NCBI GenBank assembly: GCA_029251375.1
Contig: JAQXDL010000049.1
Location: 434,001 to 498,000, forward strand
Source: Pseudomonadales bacterium
GTDB taxonomy: Bacteria; Pseudomonadota; Gammaproteobacteria; Pseudomonadales; Azotimanducaceae
DNA: 64,000 nucleotides
Direction: 5' to 3'
Shown: in pieces, positions 43,348-51,915 of the stretch
Position numbering within the stretch: position 1 is the stretch's first letter
How the letters are laid out: each line of letters opens with the position of its first letter
Made by a program: the position numbers and the translations under genes
The notes under the pieces: model-generated
Seen by the model: the letters and a program-made list of their open reading frames with translations, nothing else
Told to the model about the DNA's origin: nothing
Database searches by the model: none

Positions 43348-45498
43348 TTAGTAAATAGAAACGACACCTAACTGCCAGCTTTGGTCAGCTTCTTTATCGC
43401 GCAACCTTTGTTTTCGGGTCAGGTAGTTTAACTGAGGAACTTCGGCGCGAAGCTGTTCAAAATCTTGCTTTTTAAACGTGATAAAACTGCATTCATCGGT
43501 TGCAATGATGGACTCGACTCTGTCTTTCGCGAACGGTCGCCAGCCGGATTCGTAACCATGTTGCTCATTTGATTCTAGTTGACCTTCATTGAGGATATAC
43601 CAGGTGCCGGCGTCAGGCTTTAATGTCTGGCCACTTGCGAGCGTTTGGAAGCCGGCTATCCTGCCGACCTTTTCAGCTACGGTAGAGCTAAGGTCCTTGA
43701 ATTGCGGCAATGCGCGCACGATGGGTCGAAGCTTCCAACGGTGCAGAATTTCTTCTTTGATCCCCTCTGTTTCGACGAAGGCCTGAAAAATCGATTCTGA
43801 AAATACGCAAATGGTGACAGGGCTTGCCGCAACCACACTGGCGTTTCGACTGCCGGCGCCGGTTACAACCGCCATCTCACCTATCAGGTCGCCCGCCTGT
43901 AGTTGAGCAATGGTATTGCTTGAGGTTCCATCATGATGAACGACGTTGCAGTAACCAGTAAGAATCAGGTAAACAAAACCTGTGCTATCAGAGTCCTGCA
44001 CAACGACAACATCATCATTGTTATAGCGACGAATCTCTTCTTGCGCTAGGAGACTTCGCATCCATCTATTCGGGAACTGCTTGCCGAGCCAGCGCGACAG
44101 GTAATGGTTAACTTGAGATGTGTAGAGGCTTTGATCGCCGTCAAATATGGTGTAGCGTTTTCCCGAGCTTGCCAGTGAAAAGGTGTTGCTAAACTCTGCT
44201 GGTAAATCTTCAACATGGACAAAGACGACCCGTTCAGCCTTTGAATCAAGCGCATCAACGGGGTCACCATGAATGGCGCCGGCGCCACCGTCCGCGATCA
44301 AAATATGATGTGGGTCGGTGAACAGATGATTCAGATCGTCAAGGGTCTCGTCTCTTACGATGCCTAGCTTATTCAGTTCTCGAACCGACGCCATATCATT
44401 GTTGTCACCAACAATACATAAGTCTCGCACGAACCCACTTCTGTCGATTTGAAACTTAGCGCCAATGGTAGGAATGCTATGCACGGTAATATGTGGATTA
44501 ATAATGAGACCGTAGTAGTTGAGTACTCTACCCGGTACGACTTCAACAAGAATGAAATGCTCTTTAATAACCTCGATTGACCAGCCCAAGTTACAGGCAA
44601 GTTTATCCATGGCCATTTCAAAGATTTCTCGTGTTGTGATCACTTCAACAATGTTTGGCATTTTCATTAAAGGAAACATGGCACAGTGATCGTCGTGTAA
44701 GTGGGTCAGGAATACAGCGGATATCTGATTCTTAGAAATACCCCTAGCAAATAGGTGTTGATCCAAAAATGGAATGGAATCAATCAGGAGGTACTCGCCA
44801 TTGACGCATAGCGCCAGTCCGGTGCAGGGCTCATCGACGGCGAACCCAGACGCACCACCCAACACTTCAACACCGAGTTTGACGAGTCCACCAGGTACAT
44901 AGTCGGAGGATATTTTGTAGGGTGGATCAACGGATTCGTGCGCATCCAGCTCTACTTCGACCGCGCCATCTTCATTGCTAAAGCGATAATGATCGTGAGA
45001 TAGGTGCTGAATTTTCATGCTGCCGACTTGAGCGATACCTTCTTTGAATTGGGCAATTTCGAAAAAGTCTTCGACAGCAATTGTCTGACCGTCGTCGGCC
45101 TTCAGAGCTAGCGCTTCAGATACACCTAGCCATTCTTCTTTTAAAGCCTCATCGGTTCCCCAATCTGTCAACTCTTGCCGGGTTGGGCCCATTAGGGTGA
45201 TACGCATCAATCGAAGTGCATGGCTGACATCCGCTTCGTTGCCAACCAGTGTCAGTTTTCTACCTTCAGCTAAACCCCTCGCGACAAAGACGAAGAAATA
45301 GAAGGGAAACTCAAGATTATTGAGTAGTGACCCATCCTTTTCTCTGCTGTCTGTAAGCAGCATTGCATCGAAGCTTGAGATACCATTCTGAAGCAGATTT
45401 TTGAGAATCTCTGGTGGTTGACCAACCAGTACGACTGTTTTCTGGTCTTGAACAACCCTACTTGAGTCGGCCGGCCTTAATACTGCGGGCTGTGCCAT
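43348..45498 (-). CDS. MBL-fold hydrolase fused to a cyclic-nucleotide-binding domain, 716 aa
   Basis: An N-terminal region of about 150 residues of unknown fold (a DsrE-like segment, VVLVGQPPEILKNLLQNGIS and FYFFVFVARG, is possible) precedes a long MBL domain with VFLTHLHDDHCAM (HxHxDH near residues 265-270), VGDNNDMASV and HILIADGGAGAIHGD. The C-terminal part has a cNMP-binding fold, residues about 480-610, with GDLIGEMAVVTGAGSRNASV as the phosphate-binding cassette. The combination suggests an enzyme gated by cAMP or another cyclic nucleotide (inference). It is not a common annotated architecture that I can name. Its 5' side carries three 29-30-bp direct repeats. Confidence 0.9.
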   Translation of the reverse strand: MAQPAVLRPADSSRVVQDQKTVVLVGQPPEILKNLLQNGISSFDAMLLTDSREKDGSLLNNLEFPFYFFVFVARGLAEGRKLTLVGNEADVSHALRLMRITLMGPTRQELTDWGTDEALKEEWLGVSEALALKADDGQTIAVEDFFEIAQFKEGIAQVGSMKIQHLSHDHYRFSNEDGAVEVELDAHESVDPPYKISSDYVPGGLVKLGVEVLGGASGFAVDEPCTGLALCVNGEYLLIDSIPFLDQHLFARGISKNQISAVFLTHLHDDHCAMFPLMKMPNIVEVITTREIFEMAMDKLACNLGWSIEVIKEHFILVEVVPGRVLNYYGLIINPHITVHSIPTIGAKFQIDRSGFVRDLCIVGDNNDMASVRELNKLGIVRDETLDDLNHLFTDPHHILIADGGAGAIHGDPVDALDSKAERVVFVHVEDLPAEFSNTFSLASSGKRYTIFDGDQSLYTSQVNHYLSRWLGKQFPNRWMRSLLAQEEIRRYNNDDVVVVQDSDSTGFVYLILTGYCNVVHHDGTSSNTIAQLQAGDLIGEMAVVTGAGSRNASVVAASPVTICVFSESIFQAFVETEGIKEEILHRWKLRPIVRALPQFKDLSSTVAEKVGRIAGFQTLASGQTLKPDAGTWYILNEGQLESNEQHGYESGWRPFAKDRVESIIATDECSFITFKKQDFEQLRAEVPQLNYLTRKQRLRDKEADQSWQLGVVSIY

Positions 45499-45528
45499 GT
45501 TTTTAATCTTATAGTGTGATGGAAAGAG

Positions 45529-45606
45529 TTTACCGAAAGTGTCTGCTATGTAAACAAATTTGCCGAATGTGTCTGTTGTGTGACAATTCTAACGAATGTG
45601 TCTATC
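45529..45606. repeat. Three direct repeats spaced 29-30 bp upstream of the MBL-cNMP gene
   Basis: Cores accgaaagtgtctg, gccgaatgtgtctg and aacgaatgtgtcta recur at 45532, 45562 and 45591. They lie 31-108 bases upstream of the start codon of the minus-strand gene and in the divergent spacer with the acyl-CoA dehydrogenase. About three helical turns separate them, which suits an array of protein-binding sites. Confidence 0.65.
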
Positions 45607-45764
45607 TCAGGAAAGGAAATTGATTTAGGGTGTTTGGATCTTTTGGGTCGAATATTTTTGCCTAAAACAATAAAATGAAAAGTTGAATGTTCGAGACACA
45701 CGAAACGTCAGTTCAAATTGCTCAAACGAGCCGCTGACATAAACACCTAGCTGAGAAATTGAAA

Positions 45765-46919
45765 ATGAGCGAAGCCACGAGTCTGACAGAAGCGGAAAAA
45801 GAACTGTTTCGAGATAGTATAAAAAAATTCTTAGAAGCAGAAGTTGAGCCAAATTATGATCAGTGGGAAAAGGACGAAATTTGGCCTCGTGATCTGTGGA
45901 ATAAGTTAGGGGAAAATGGCTTCCTATGTGTCGACATTCCATCAGAATACGGTGGCTATGATGCGTCTTTTGAATTGAGCTGCGTGGTGGTTGAAGAGAT
46001 TTCTCGAGCTGGATATGGTGCGTTGGCATCAGGTGTTTCTGTTCATTCGGATATTGTAGCTCCGTATATATTAGATCTAGGTACTGAGGATCAAAAGCAA
46101 AAATGGTTGCCGAAGATGGTATCCGGAGAGATTGTCGGCGCCATAGGTATGACAGAGCCTGGAGCAGGCAGTGATTTGCAAGGTATGAAAACCAGTGCCC
46201 TAAAAGATGGTGACGACTTTGTCTTGAATGGACAAAAAACCTTTATTACAAATGGACAGCATGCCGACCTTATTGTGCTCGCCGCCAAATCCGATCCTAA
46301 GTTGGGTGCCAAGGGCATTACCCTATTTGCAGTAGACACGCATTCTGCTGGCTACGAAGTGGGGCGCAATTTGGACAAAATGGGGTTACATTCGGGCGAC
46401 ACTTCTGAAATTTTCTTCTCCGATGTGCGTGTACCCGCGGCAGAAGTGCTTGGCGGTGAGGGTAAAGGCTTCGCCAATTTGATGAATGAGCTGCCGCGTG
46501 AACGACTTATTCTTGGCGTCGGATGTGTCGCAGCTGCGGAAGGTATGCTTGACTGGACGATTGAATACACGATGGAAAGGAAAGCTTTCGGTGAGTCTAT
46601 TTCGAGCTTTCAGAATACACGATATGTGCTTGCTGATATAAAAACAGAAATTGAATTGAATAAGGCTTTAGCAGAGAAATTCACCAAAAAATTTGTCGAA
46701 GGAGACTTATCCAGTCATGAGGCATCGATGGTGAAATTAGCAGCGAGCGAAATGCAAGGGCGCGTGGCTGATCGATGTTTACAGCTATTTGGCGGTTACG
46801 GTTACATGACAGAATACAAAATTTCACGGGCTTTTGTTGATGCGCGTATTCAGAGAATCTACGGTGGAACCTCTGAGATTATGAAAGAATTGATTTCAAG
46901 GAGCCTCGTTGGGCGGTAG
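45765..46919 (+). CDS. Acyl-CoA dehydrogenase
   Basis: 384 residues from ATG 45765; a TTG at 45759 is also in frame. Full homotetrameric ACAD pattern: IPSEYGGYDASFELSCVVVE, IGMTEPGAGSDLQGMKT (FAD/substrate loop), KTFITNGQHADLIVLAAKS, RKAFGESISSFQNTRYVLAD, and the C-terminal LFGGYGYMTEYKISRAFVDA followed by RIYGGTSEIMKELISR. The catalytic Glu is expected in the IYGGTSEI region. Unlike the pair at 1-2.4 kb this looks like a self-sufficient medium/long-chain-type enzyme. It is followed by an acyl-CoA ligase on the same strand. Confidence 0.96.
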   Translation: MSEATSLTEAEKELFRDSIKKFLEAEVEPNYDQWEKDEIWPRDLWNKLGENGFLCVDIPSEYGGYDASFELSCVVVEEISRAGYGALASGVSVHSDIVAPYILDLGTEDQKQKWLPKMVSGEIVGAIGMTEPGAGSDLQGMKTSALKDGDDFVLNGQKTFITNGQHADLIVLAAKSDPKLGAKGITLFAVDTHSAGYEVGRNLDKMGLHSGDTSEIFFSDVRVPAAEVLGGEGKGFANLMNELPRERLILGVGCVAAAEGMLDWTIEYTMERKAFGESISSFQNTRYVLADIKTEIELNKALAEKFTKKFVEGDLSSHEASMVKLAASEMQGRVADRCLQLFGGYGYMTEYKISRAFVDARIQRIYGGTSEIMKELISRSLVGR

Positions 46920-46974
46920 TCTCTTGAGATAACAATTTAAAAAGTTTTCTAACAGGGTCTGGTGATAATAAAAA

Positions 46975-48525
46975 ATGAGAAATAATATTGGGTCTTTGCT
47001 TGCTATTAGAGCAGGTATCAACGGTGACAGAGAAGCCTATGTGGACAGTGCTTCGGGGCTTCGGCAAACCTTCAGCGAGTTAAACGCTAACGTGAATCGG
47101 CTTGCGAACGGTCTCATCTCGCAAGGTGTGAAAGCCGGTGACCGTGTTGCGCTGCTGCAAATGAACAGTGCTGAGTTCATGGAATCCTATTTCGCTATTG
47201 CCAAAATTGGTGCCGTTGTTGTGCCCCTTAATTGGCGTTTGGTGGCAGATGAGCTTGAATTCATTCTCAAGGATTCCGGTTCAATGACACTCATTTTCGG
47301 TGAAGAGTTTATTGATCTTGTATCGGATTTAAATGCACGTGGTGATAAAACTGATATCGTCAATTGGCTGCAGGTTGCGGCGAAGACAGATGGTGCAAGT
47401 CATTTTAGCCAAGATTATCACGAGTTACGAAACGCCAGCTCTGACGCGGAACCGGCTATGGGTGCCTCTGACGATGACATGTTGTACATCATGTATACCT
47501 CCGGTACGACAGGTCTACCTAAAGGTGTCGTCCACACGCATACAACGACATTCTGGGCGTTGCTAACGTTTTCTGGCTCTACTGATCTTCGTCTCGGTGA
47601 TCGTTATTTAGCCGCCTTACCGATGTTTCATGTTGGTGCTTTAACGCCTATTACACTCAACGTGTATCAGGGCGTGACAAGTGTTGTGATGCGAGAATTC
47701 GATGCAACCCGTGCCTGGCAACTCATTCAGGAAGAGAAGATCAATAATTCGCTATTGGTCCCTGCCATGTTGAACTTTATGATCCAAGTGCCTGACTTAG
47801 ATCGTTTCGACTATAGTTCGATTAGGTGGATTCAATCCGGCGCCTCGCCTTTGCCGGTTAATCTAATCGAAGACTATGATCAGATAAGCATACCCGTGCA
47901 TCAAATTTATGGACTGACTGAAACTTGTGGTCCGGCGTGTGTGATTGATGCCGACAACGCCATTAAGAAAATTGGCTCGACCGGCTTACCCTTCTTCCAC
48001 ACAGAGGTGCGCATTGTTGATGAGCAGGGGCTTGATTGCGCGCCGAAAGAGCAGGGCGAAGTGCTAGTGAGTGGCAATCACATTATGACCGAGTATTGGA
48101 ATAGACCCGATGCGACTCGCGAAACGTTAGTTGATGGTTGGCTTAGAACCGGTGATGTTGCTTCCATGGACGAAGATGGTTTTATCTACATTCAGGATAG
48201 AATCAAGGACATGATTATTTCAGGGGGTGAGAATGTTTACCCAGCTGAGATAGAGAACGTGATCCTTGGTCATCCGAGTGTTGCTGAAGTTGCTGTTATC
48301 GGCCAGCCTAGCGAACGTTGGGGTGAATCGCCCTTTGCGGTTGTTGTGACGAAAGGTTCTGAGAAGCTAACCGAGGCTGACATTCTTAAATTTTGCGATG
48401 GAAAGTTAGCCAGGTTCAAGCTGCCCAAGGGCGCTGTGTTCACTGATATCATTCCGCGTAATCCAAGTGGCAAGGTTCTAAAGCGTGTATTGCGAGAGCA
48501 GCACCCTGGACCTGCGAGTGTTTAG
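46975..48525 (+). CDS. Acyl-CoA ligase (AMP-dependent)
   Basis: 516 residues from ATG 46975 preceded by GGTGA. ANL signatures: MYTSGTTGLPKGVVHTHTTT (about residues 172-191), IYGLTETCGP (A5), WLRTGDVASMDEDGFIYIQD (hinge), KDMIISGGENVYPAEIE and PRNPSGKVLKRVLREQ with the catalytic lysine. Long-chain or medium-chain acids are likely substrates. It sits 55 bases downstream of the dehydrogenase and 68 bases upstream of the FmdB-like gene, forming a lipid-oxidation transcript. Confidence 0.95.
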   Translation: MRNNIGSLLAIRAGINGDREAYVDSASGLRQTFSELNANVNRLANGLISQGVKAGDRVALLQMNSAEFMESYFAIAKIGAVVVPLNWRLVADELEFILKDSGSMTLIFGEEFIDLVSDLNARGDKTDIVNWLQVAAKTDGASHFSQDYHELRNASSDAEPAMGASDDDMLYIMYTSGTTGLPKGVVHTHTTTFWALLTFSGSTDLRLGDRYLAALPMFHVGALTPITLNVYQGVTSVVMREFDATRAWQLIQEEKINNSLLVPAMLNFMIQVPDLDRFDYSSIRWIQSGASPLPVNLIEDYDQISIPVHQIYGLTETCGPACVIDADNAIKKIGSTGLPFFHTEVRIVDEQGLDCAPKEQGEVLVSGNHIMTEYWNRPDATRETLVDGWLRTGDVASMDEDGFIYIQDRIKDMIISGGENVYPAEIENVILGHPSVAEVAVIGQPSERWGESPFAVVVTKGSEKLTEADILKFCDGKLARFKLPKGAVFTDIIPRNPSGKVLKRVLREQHPGPASV

Positions 48526-48593
48526 ACTTAGTCGAATCTAACTCGCCTTAGCGAAGTATTGATTTTTATACTAATTTTGAAGAAGGAAGGTTA

Positions 48594-48935
48594 ATGCCAC
48601 GCTACGACTATCTGTGTAGGGAGAATGATCAGATTGTTGAGGTGATCCATCCGCTCGCGATTAAGTTAACGACATGGGGTGAAGTCTGTGAAAAATCGGG
48701 TTTGGAACTTGGTGTTGTATCGGCGGATTCACCCGTTGAACGGATAATAACGACCGCGCCAATGGCCAATACGCCGATTGGTAACAGTGGACTAAAAAAT
48801 CTCGGCTTTACTAAGTTGGTAAAACGAGATGACGGTGTATATGAAAATGTCACACGTACCGGTACTGAAAGTAAGTTTATGAAAGCCGGTGATCCCAGTT
48901 CGATGCCCCATCTCAACAAGAAGCTCTCAAACTAG
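48594..48935 (+). CDS. FmdB-like small protein with degenerate zinc ribbon
   Basis: 113 residues behind AAGAAGGAAGG. The start MPRYDYLCRENDQIVEVIHP resembles FmdB (MPxYDYxC..CG), but only two N-terminal cysteines remain (Cys8 and Cys32), so a full zinc ribbon cannot form. The rest is a conserved-looking tail with ADSPVERIITTAPMANTPIG. FmdB-like proteins are annotated as regulators with little proof. It overlaps the open frame of the following YciI-like gene and is downstream of the acyl-CoA ligase. Confidence 0.8.
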   Translation: MPRYDYLCRENDQIVEVIHPLAIKLTTWGEVCEKSGLELGVVSADSPVERIITTAPMANTPIGNSGLKNLGFTKLVKRDDGVYENVTRTGTESKFMKAGDPSSMPHLNKKLSN

Positions 48936-48973
48936 GCACTAGGAAGCGTACATATCTATTAGTAACTTTACTG

Positions 48974-49282
48974 TTGCTCGTCTTAACGATTTTGTCCCTG
49001 CCGTCGTATGCTAAAGAAAGTAACTATTATTGGGCTGAATATCAGCAGGGGAGCGGTTGGAATGATGCTGCATCCTACGAGCAGCAAAACGACATCGCTG
49101 CGCATTTGGCCTTTTTAAAGCGCTCATTTGATGACGGTAAATTGCTAATGAGTGGGCAAATTTTTGATGCTAATGCGATGTTCATACTGCTCCAAGCCGA
49201 TAGTCTGGCCTCAGCAAGAGCATTTCTAAAAGGTGATCCGTTAGTCGTCAATGGTGTGTTTAAATTGACCGTTTCGGGCTGA
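48974..49282 (+). CDS. YciI-like domain protein with signal peptide; start uncertain
   Basis: 102 residues if counted from a TTG at 48974, but that cuts the signal peptide. The frame is open back to a TGA at 48890-48892 and encodes KRTYLLVTLLLLVLTILSL followed by PSYAKES, a complete signal sequence, yet no ATG, GTG or TTG lies before it. A ribosome-binding-like AGGAAG sits at 48941-48946. The mature part, with HLAFLKRSFDDGKLLMSGQI and RAFLKGDPLVVNGVFKLTV, fits the YciI/YCII fold. A non-standard start codon or a frameshift may be involved. Confidence 0.7.
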   Translation: MLVLTILSLPSYAKESNYYWAEYQQGSGWNDAASYEQQNDIAAHLAFLKRSFDDGKLLMSGQIFDANAMFILLQADSLASARAFLKGDPLVVNGVFKLTVSG

Positions 49283-49382
49283 TTAGTGAATCGTTCACTG
49301 CTGCGAGCTAACCGGAAAATTGCGAAGCCTGTCGATCCAGCGGAGCCTTTCACATTCGAAAGGCTCGACTCGGATAGTCCGC

Positions 49383-50081
49383 TTAACCTGCCGGAGAGTT
49401 AGTCTTTAAATCTGATTCTTGTTGGATGAGGAAATCTACCACATCTAACATTTTTATTAGGCCGACGTCCCTCGATGCACCGACACGATACTTGCCGTTC
49501 ACAACAAGATTGGGCACCGACGCAATCTTAAATCGACGAGCAAGATTGTCAGCTCGATTAACTTTCTGTGTAACCTGCTCTGATGTAAATGCGGCTAAGA
49601 GCTCGTCTTCACTGACTTCTGACGTCGCCAAAATGGATGCGATTTTCTCAAGGGTGTTTAAATTTCTTTTGCCATCATGGATTTCTTTGAAGAGACGAAG
49701 GTGATTTTCTTCTAATATGTCTAGCTCAATTAATCCGTAGTGTGCTCTACCTAGATTTCTCCAAAGATCATTCGCAATCACTGGGGTTCTAACTAGGGTA
49801 ACTTGGCTTGCCTTTTCGTTAGCCCAATCCGTTAGGTCATCATCAAAGTTGTAGCAGTGAATGCAACCATAGGAGAAAAACTCCATCACTTCGACTTTGT
49901 TGCCTCGGACTCGACGCGGTTTTTCGATTGCGAAAAAATGTTCGCCTTCAACAAACTCCCCTTCAACGTTGTCGCTTATGACGACCGTAAACAGATAAAC
50001 AGCGACGGCGATTACGACGACCCCAATAACACCGAGTGCCATCTTTTGCTTTTTCAGGAATTTGCTATCTCTGTTTGCCAT
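49383..50081 (-). CDS. DsbA-family thiol:disulfide oxidoreductase
   Basis: 232 residues. One N-terminal membrane anchor or uncleaved signal, ALGVIGVVVIAVAVYLFTVV, is followed by the thioredoxin-like active site FFSYGCIHCYNFDDDL (CxxC near residues 73-76). The cis-Pro loop SVPNLVVNGKYRVG lies near residue 200. The helical insert between them is the DsbA type. It introduces disulfides in periplasmic proteins. The gene is convergent with the YciI-like gene, about 100 bases apart. Confidence 0.93.
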   Translation of the reverse strand: MANRDSKFLKKQKMALGVIGVVVIAVAVYLFTVVISDNVEGEFVEGEHFFAIEKPRRVRGNKVEVMEFFSYGCIHCYNFDDDLTDWANEKASQVTLVRTPVIANDLWRNLGRAHYGLIELDILEENHLRLFKEIHDGKRNLNTLEKIASILATSEVSEDELLAAFTSEQVTQKVNRADNLARRFKIASVPNLVVNGKYRVGASRDVGLIKMLDVVDFLIQQESDLKTNSPAG

Positions 50082-50179
50082 GTATCTAACTCATCAAGAA
50101 AAAGAAAATAGTATAGCTCCGATTTGGCTCGTTTGAATCCTTTGTGTAGACTCGATTTAAAATAATTTTGGAGAATCAC

Positions 50180-51082
50180 ATGACAAGAATGCCAGCATTG
50201 AGTCTTGCAGCGGTACCTGGACGGCGTAAAGCGACAATCGAGCTCGCTACTGAGATTGAGCGCAAGGGCTTTTCCGGTATATACGGTCCCAGTCTCGGGG
50301 ATTCTTTGGCACTTTGCGAAGCACTTGCTTTTGCGACGAATGAAATACATTTCGGTACCAGCATCATGCCGATATATTTCCGTCAGGTTGCTGATTATGC
50401 TCAGACAACGTCATTTATTCATGAAATTTCAGACGGACGATTCAAGTTTGGTATTGGCGTTAGTCATGCACCGGCGCTAAAACAGCGCGGCATATCGGCC
50501 GGCAAACCGTTGACAGATACCCGTAATTTTATTGAAGAATTGCGCGCTGTGCCGCGTGCCGGTGAGCTGCCGCCGATTGTACTTGCCACCTTGAGAAAGA
50601 AGATGATTGCGCTATCAGAGGAAGTTGGACAAGGCATGGTGTTTGCTAATGGTGCAAGATCCCACATGCAGGAGTCGTTGTCTGTTGTGTCAGACGCCGC
50701 CAAACAAAATGACGACTTCTTTATAGGCGATATGATCCCAACCTGTATTAGTGATGATATTGAAGCTGCTAAGGCGGTTAATCGAAAAACTTTGTCATCC
50801 TATGCAATGTTGCCAAACTATCGAAACTATTGGAAAGAGGCCGGTTATAAAGAGGAGATGGAAGGCATTGAGAAGGCTATTGATGCTAAAGATTATGACC
50901 AAATCCCGCACTTTTTGACGGATAAATGGCTTGCCGATACGACTTTATTCGGCACCGCGTCGCAGGTAAGAGACGGCGTCGAAGCTTGGTTTGATGCCGG
51001 TATTAAGACGCCAATACTTGTACCATCTTCTGCCAATGGTGGACAGATGGTGGCATTTGAGGAGATGTTTGCTATTTTCTAG
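50180..51082 (+). CDS. LLM-class oxidoreductase, possibly F420-dependent
   Basis: 300 residues from ATG 50180 with TTGGAGA upstream; a TTG at 50168 is less likely. The barrel pattern includes ELATEIERKGFSGIYGPSLG, then EIHFGTSIMPIYFR and SDGRFKFGIGVSHAPALKQR (about residues 89-108), the loop that binds the cofactor phosphate in LLM enzymes. FMN- and F420-dependent LLM enzymes share these features. The local F420 pathway makes F420 likely, but it is not proven. It is followed by a convergent hairpin and stands alone. Confidence 0.85.
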   Translation: MTRMPALSLAAVPGRRKATIELATEIERKGFSGIYGPSLGDSLALCEALAFATNEIHFGTSIMPIYFRQVADYAQTTSFIHEISDGRFKFGIGVSHAPALKQRGISAGKPLTDTRNFIEELRAVPRAGELPPIVLATLRKKMIALSEEVGQGMVFANGARSHMQESLSVVSDAAKQNDDFFIGDMIPTCISDDIEAAKAVNRKTLSSYAMLPNYRNYWKEAGYKEEMEGIEKAIDAKDYDQIPHFLTDKWLADTTLFGTASQVRDGVEAWFDAGIKTPILVPSSANGGQMVAFEEMFAIF

Positions 51083-51133
51083 CAGTACCGATCGGACAGC
51101 GGGTTGTTGCTGGCGCGTTGAAGGACCTGAAGT

Positions 51134-51159
51134 GTAACGAGGGGCGTGCCCCTCGTTAC
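51134..51159. terminator. Perfect 12-bp stem between convergent genes
   Basis: GTAACGAGGGGC pairs with GCCCCTCGTTAC around 2 bases, so the real loop is larger. It lies between the ends of the LLM gene and of the 185-aa membrane protein gene, as expected for a bidirectional terminator, but the flanking T-run is poor. Confidence 0.6.
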
Positions 51160-51175
51160 TGTTTGCGCTGTGAGA

Positions 51176-51733
51176 CTATGCCTGCAGCTCAGTCTTCATA
51201 AATGCACCTAGCAGATGACCGGCAATTAGCAGGCCGCTAAAGTCGTATACCGCTTGCCAGATCACCCAATTAGCAGCTTCGCCCCACCAGACGATATGCC
51301 CAAAATCAATCATCACGACAGCAACAGCAGCAACCGCGACTGAAAGTCTGGCAAAGTCTCTGAATTCTTTTGCACCAGCTACCCTGAACATAACTGCCAT
51401 CAGCGTTACTAAGAGCAGATTCAACAAGAAACCTTGGATCATCGATTCGACTTGTGTCGGTATGTCGTCAGCGTGGTTGATATGAATCATCGCAACGGGA
51501 CCGCTAGCGATCATGTCGAAACGATCCTGCGGTAAATGAGCGATGCCGGGTACATAGTAGGTTCCTGTTTCAGGGAAAGTCTGTTTAAGCATTTGCTGTG
51601 CTTGGACATCATCACTGCTTTGCTTCCAGGATTCATAGGGTACTGAATGTAAGACTTGCCCCCAAAATAAAAAGCCCCAAACAAAAAGGACTAAGGTCGT
51701 TACGATGACGCCGATTATTGTTTTTTTCATCAT
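51176..51733 (-). CDS. Hypothetical membrane protein, 185 aa
   Basis: Starts at ATG 51733 or the adjacent 51730, with AGGGGA upstream. Four membrane segments: the N-terminal TIIGVIVTTLVLFVWGFLFW, a middle FLLNLLLVTLMAVMFRVAG, FARLSVAVAAVAVVMIDFGH, and a C-terminal FSGLLIAGHLLGAFM. A periplasmic loop of about 75 residues lies between the first two. The family is not recognised. The gene is single, with nothing informative around it. Confidence 0.78.
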   Translation of the reverse strand: MMKKTIIGVIVTTLVLFVWGFLFWGQVLHSVPYESWKQSSDDVQAQQMLKQTFPETGTYYVPGIAHLPQDRFDMIASGPVAMIHINHADDIPTQVESMIQGFLLNLLLVTLMAVMFRVAGAKEFRDFARLSVAVAAVAVVMIDFGHIVWWGEAANWVIWQAVYDFSGLLIAGHLLGAFMKTELQA

Positions 51734-51915
51734 CTTCCCCTAACAGAGTTATCTGTTCTATTCGTGTTAGCACTATCAGCTAGGTTATCAATGTGCACAG
51801 AGATTGCCAAACGGCTTTAGGGCGTTAGTTGTCGGGCGTTTTTATTGGTGTAGTGGTAGTGATAAAAGAATGTTGGTGTAAATAGGGCTGTCGTGCGTTT
51901 GAGATGACTAAAACA

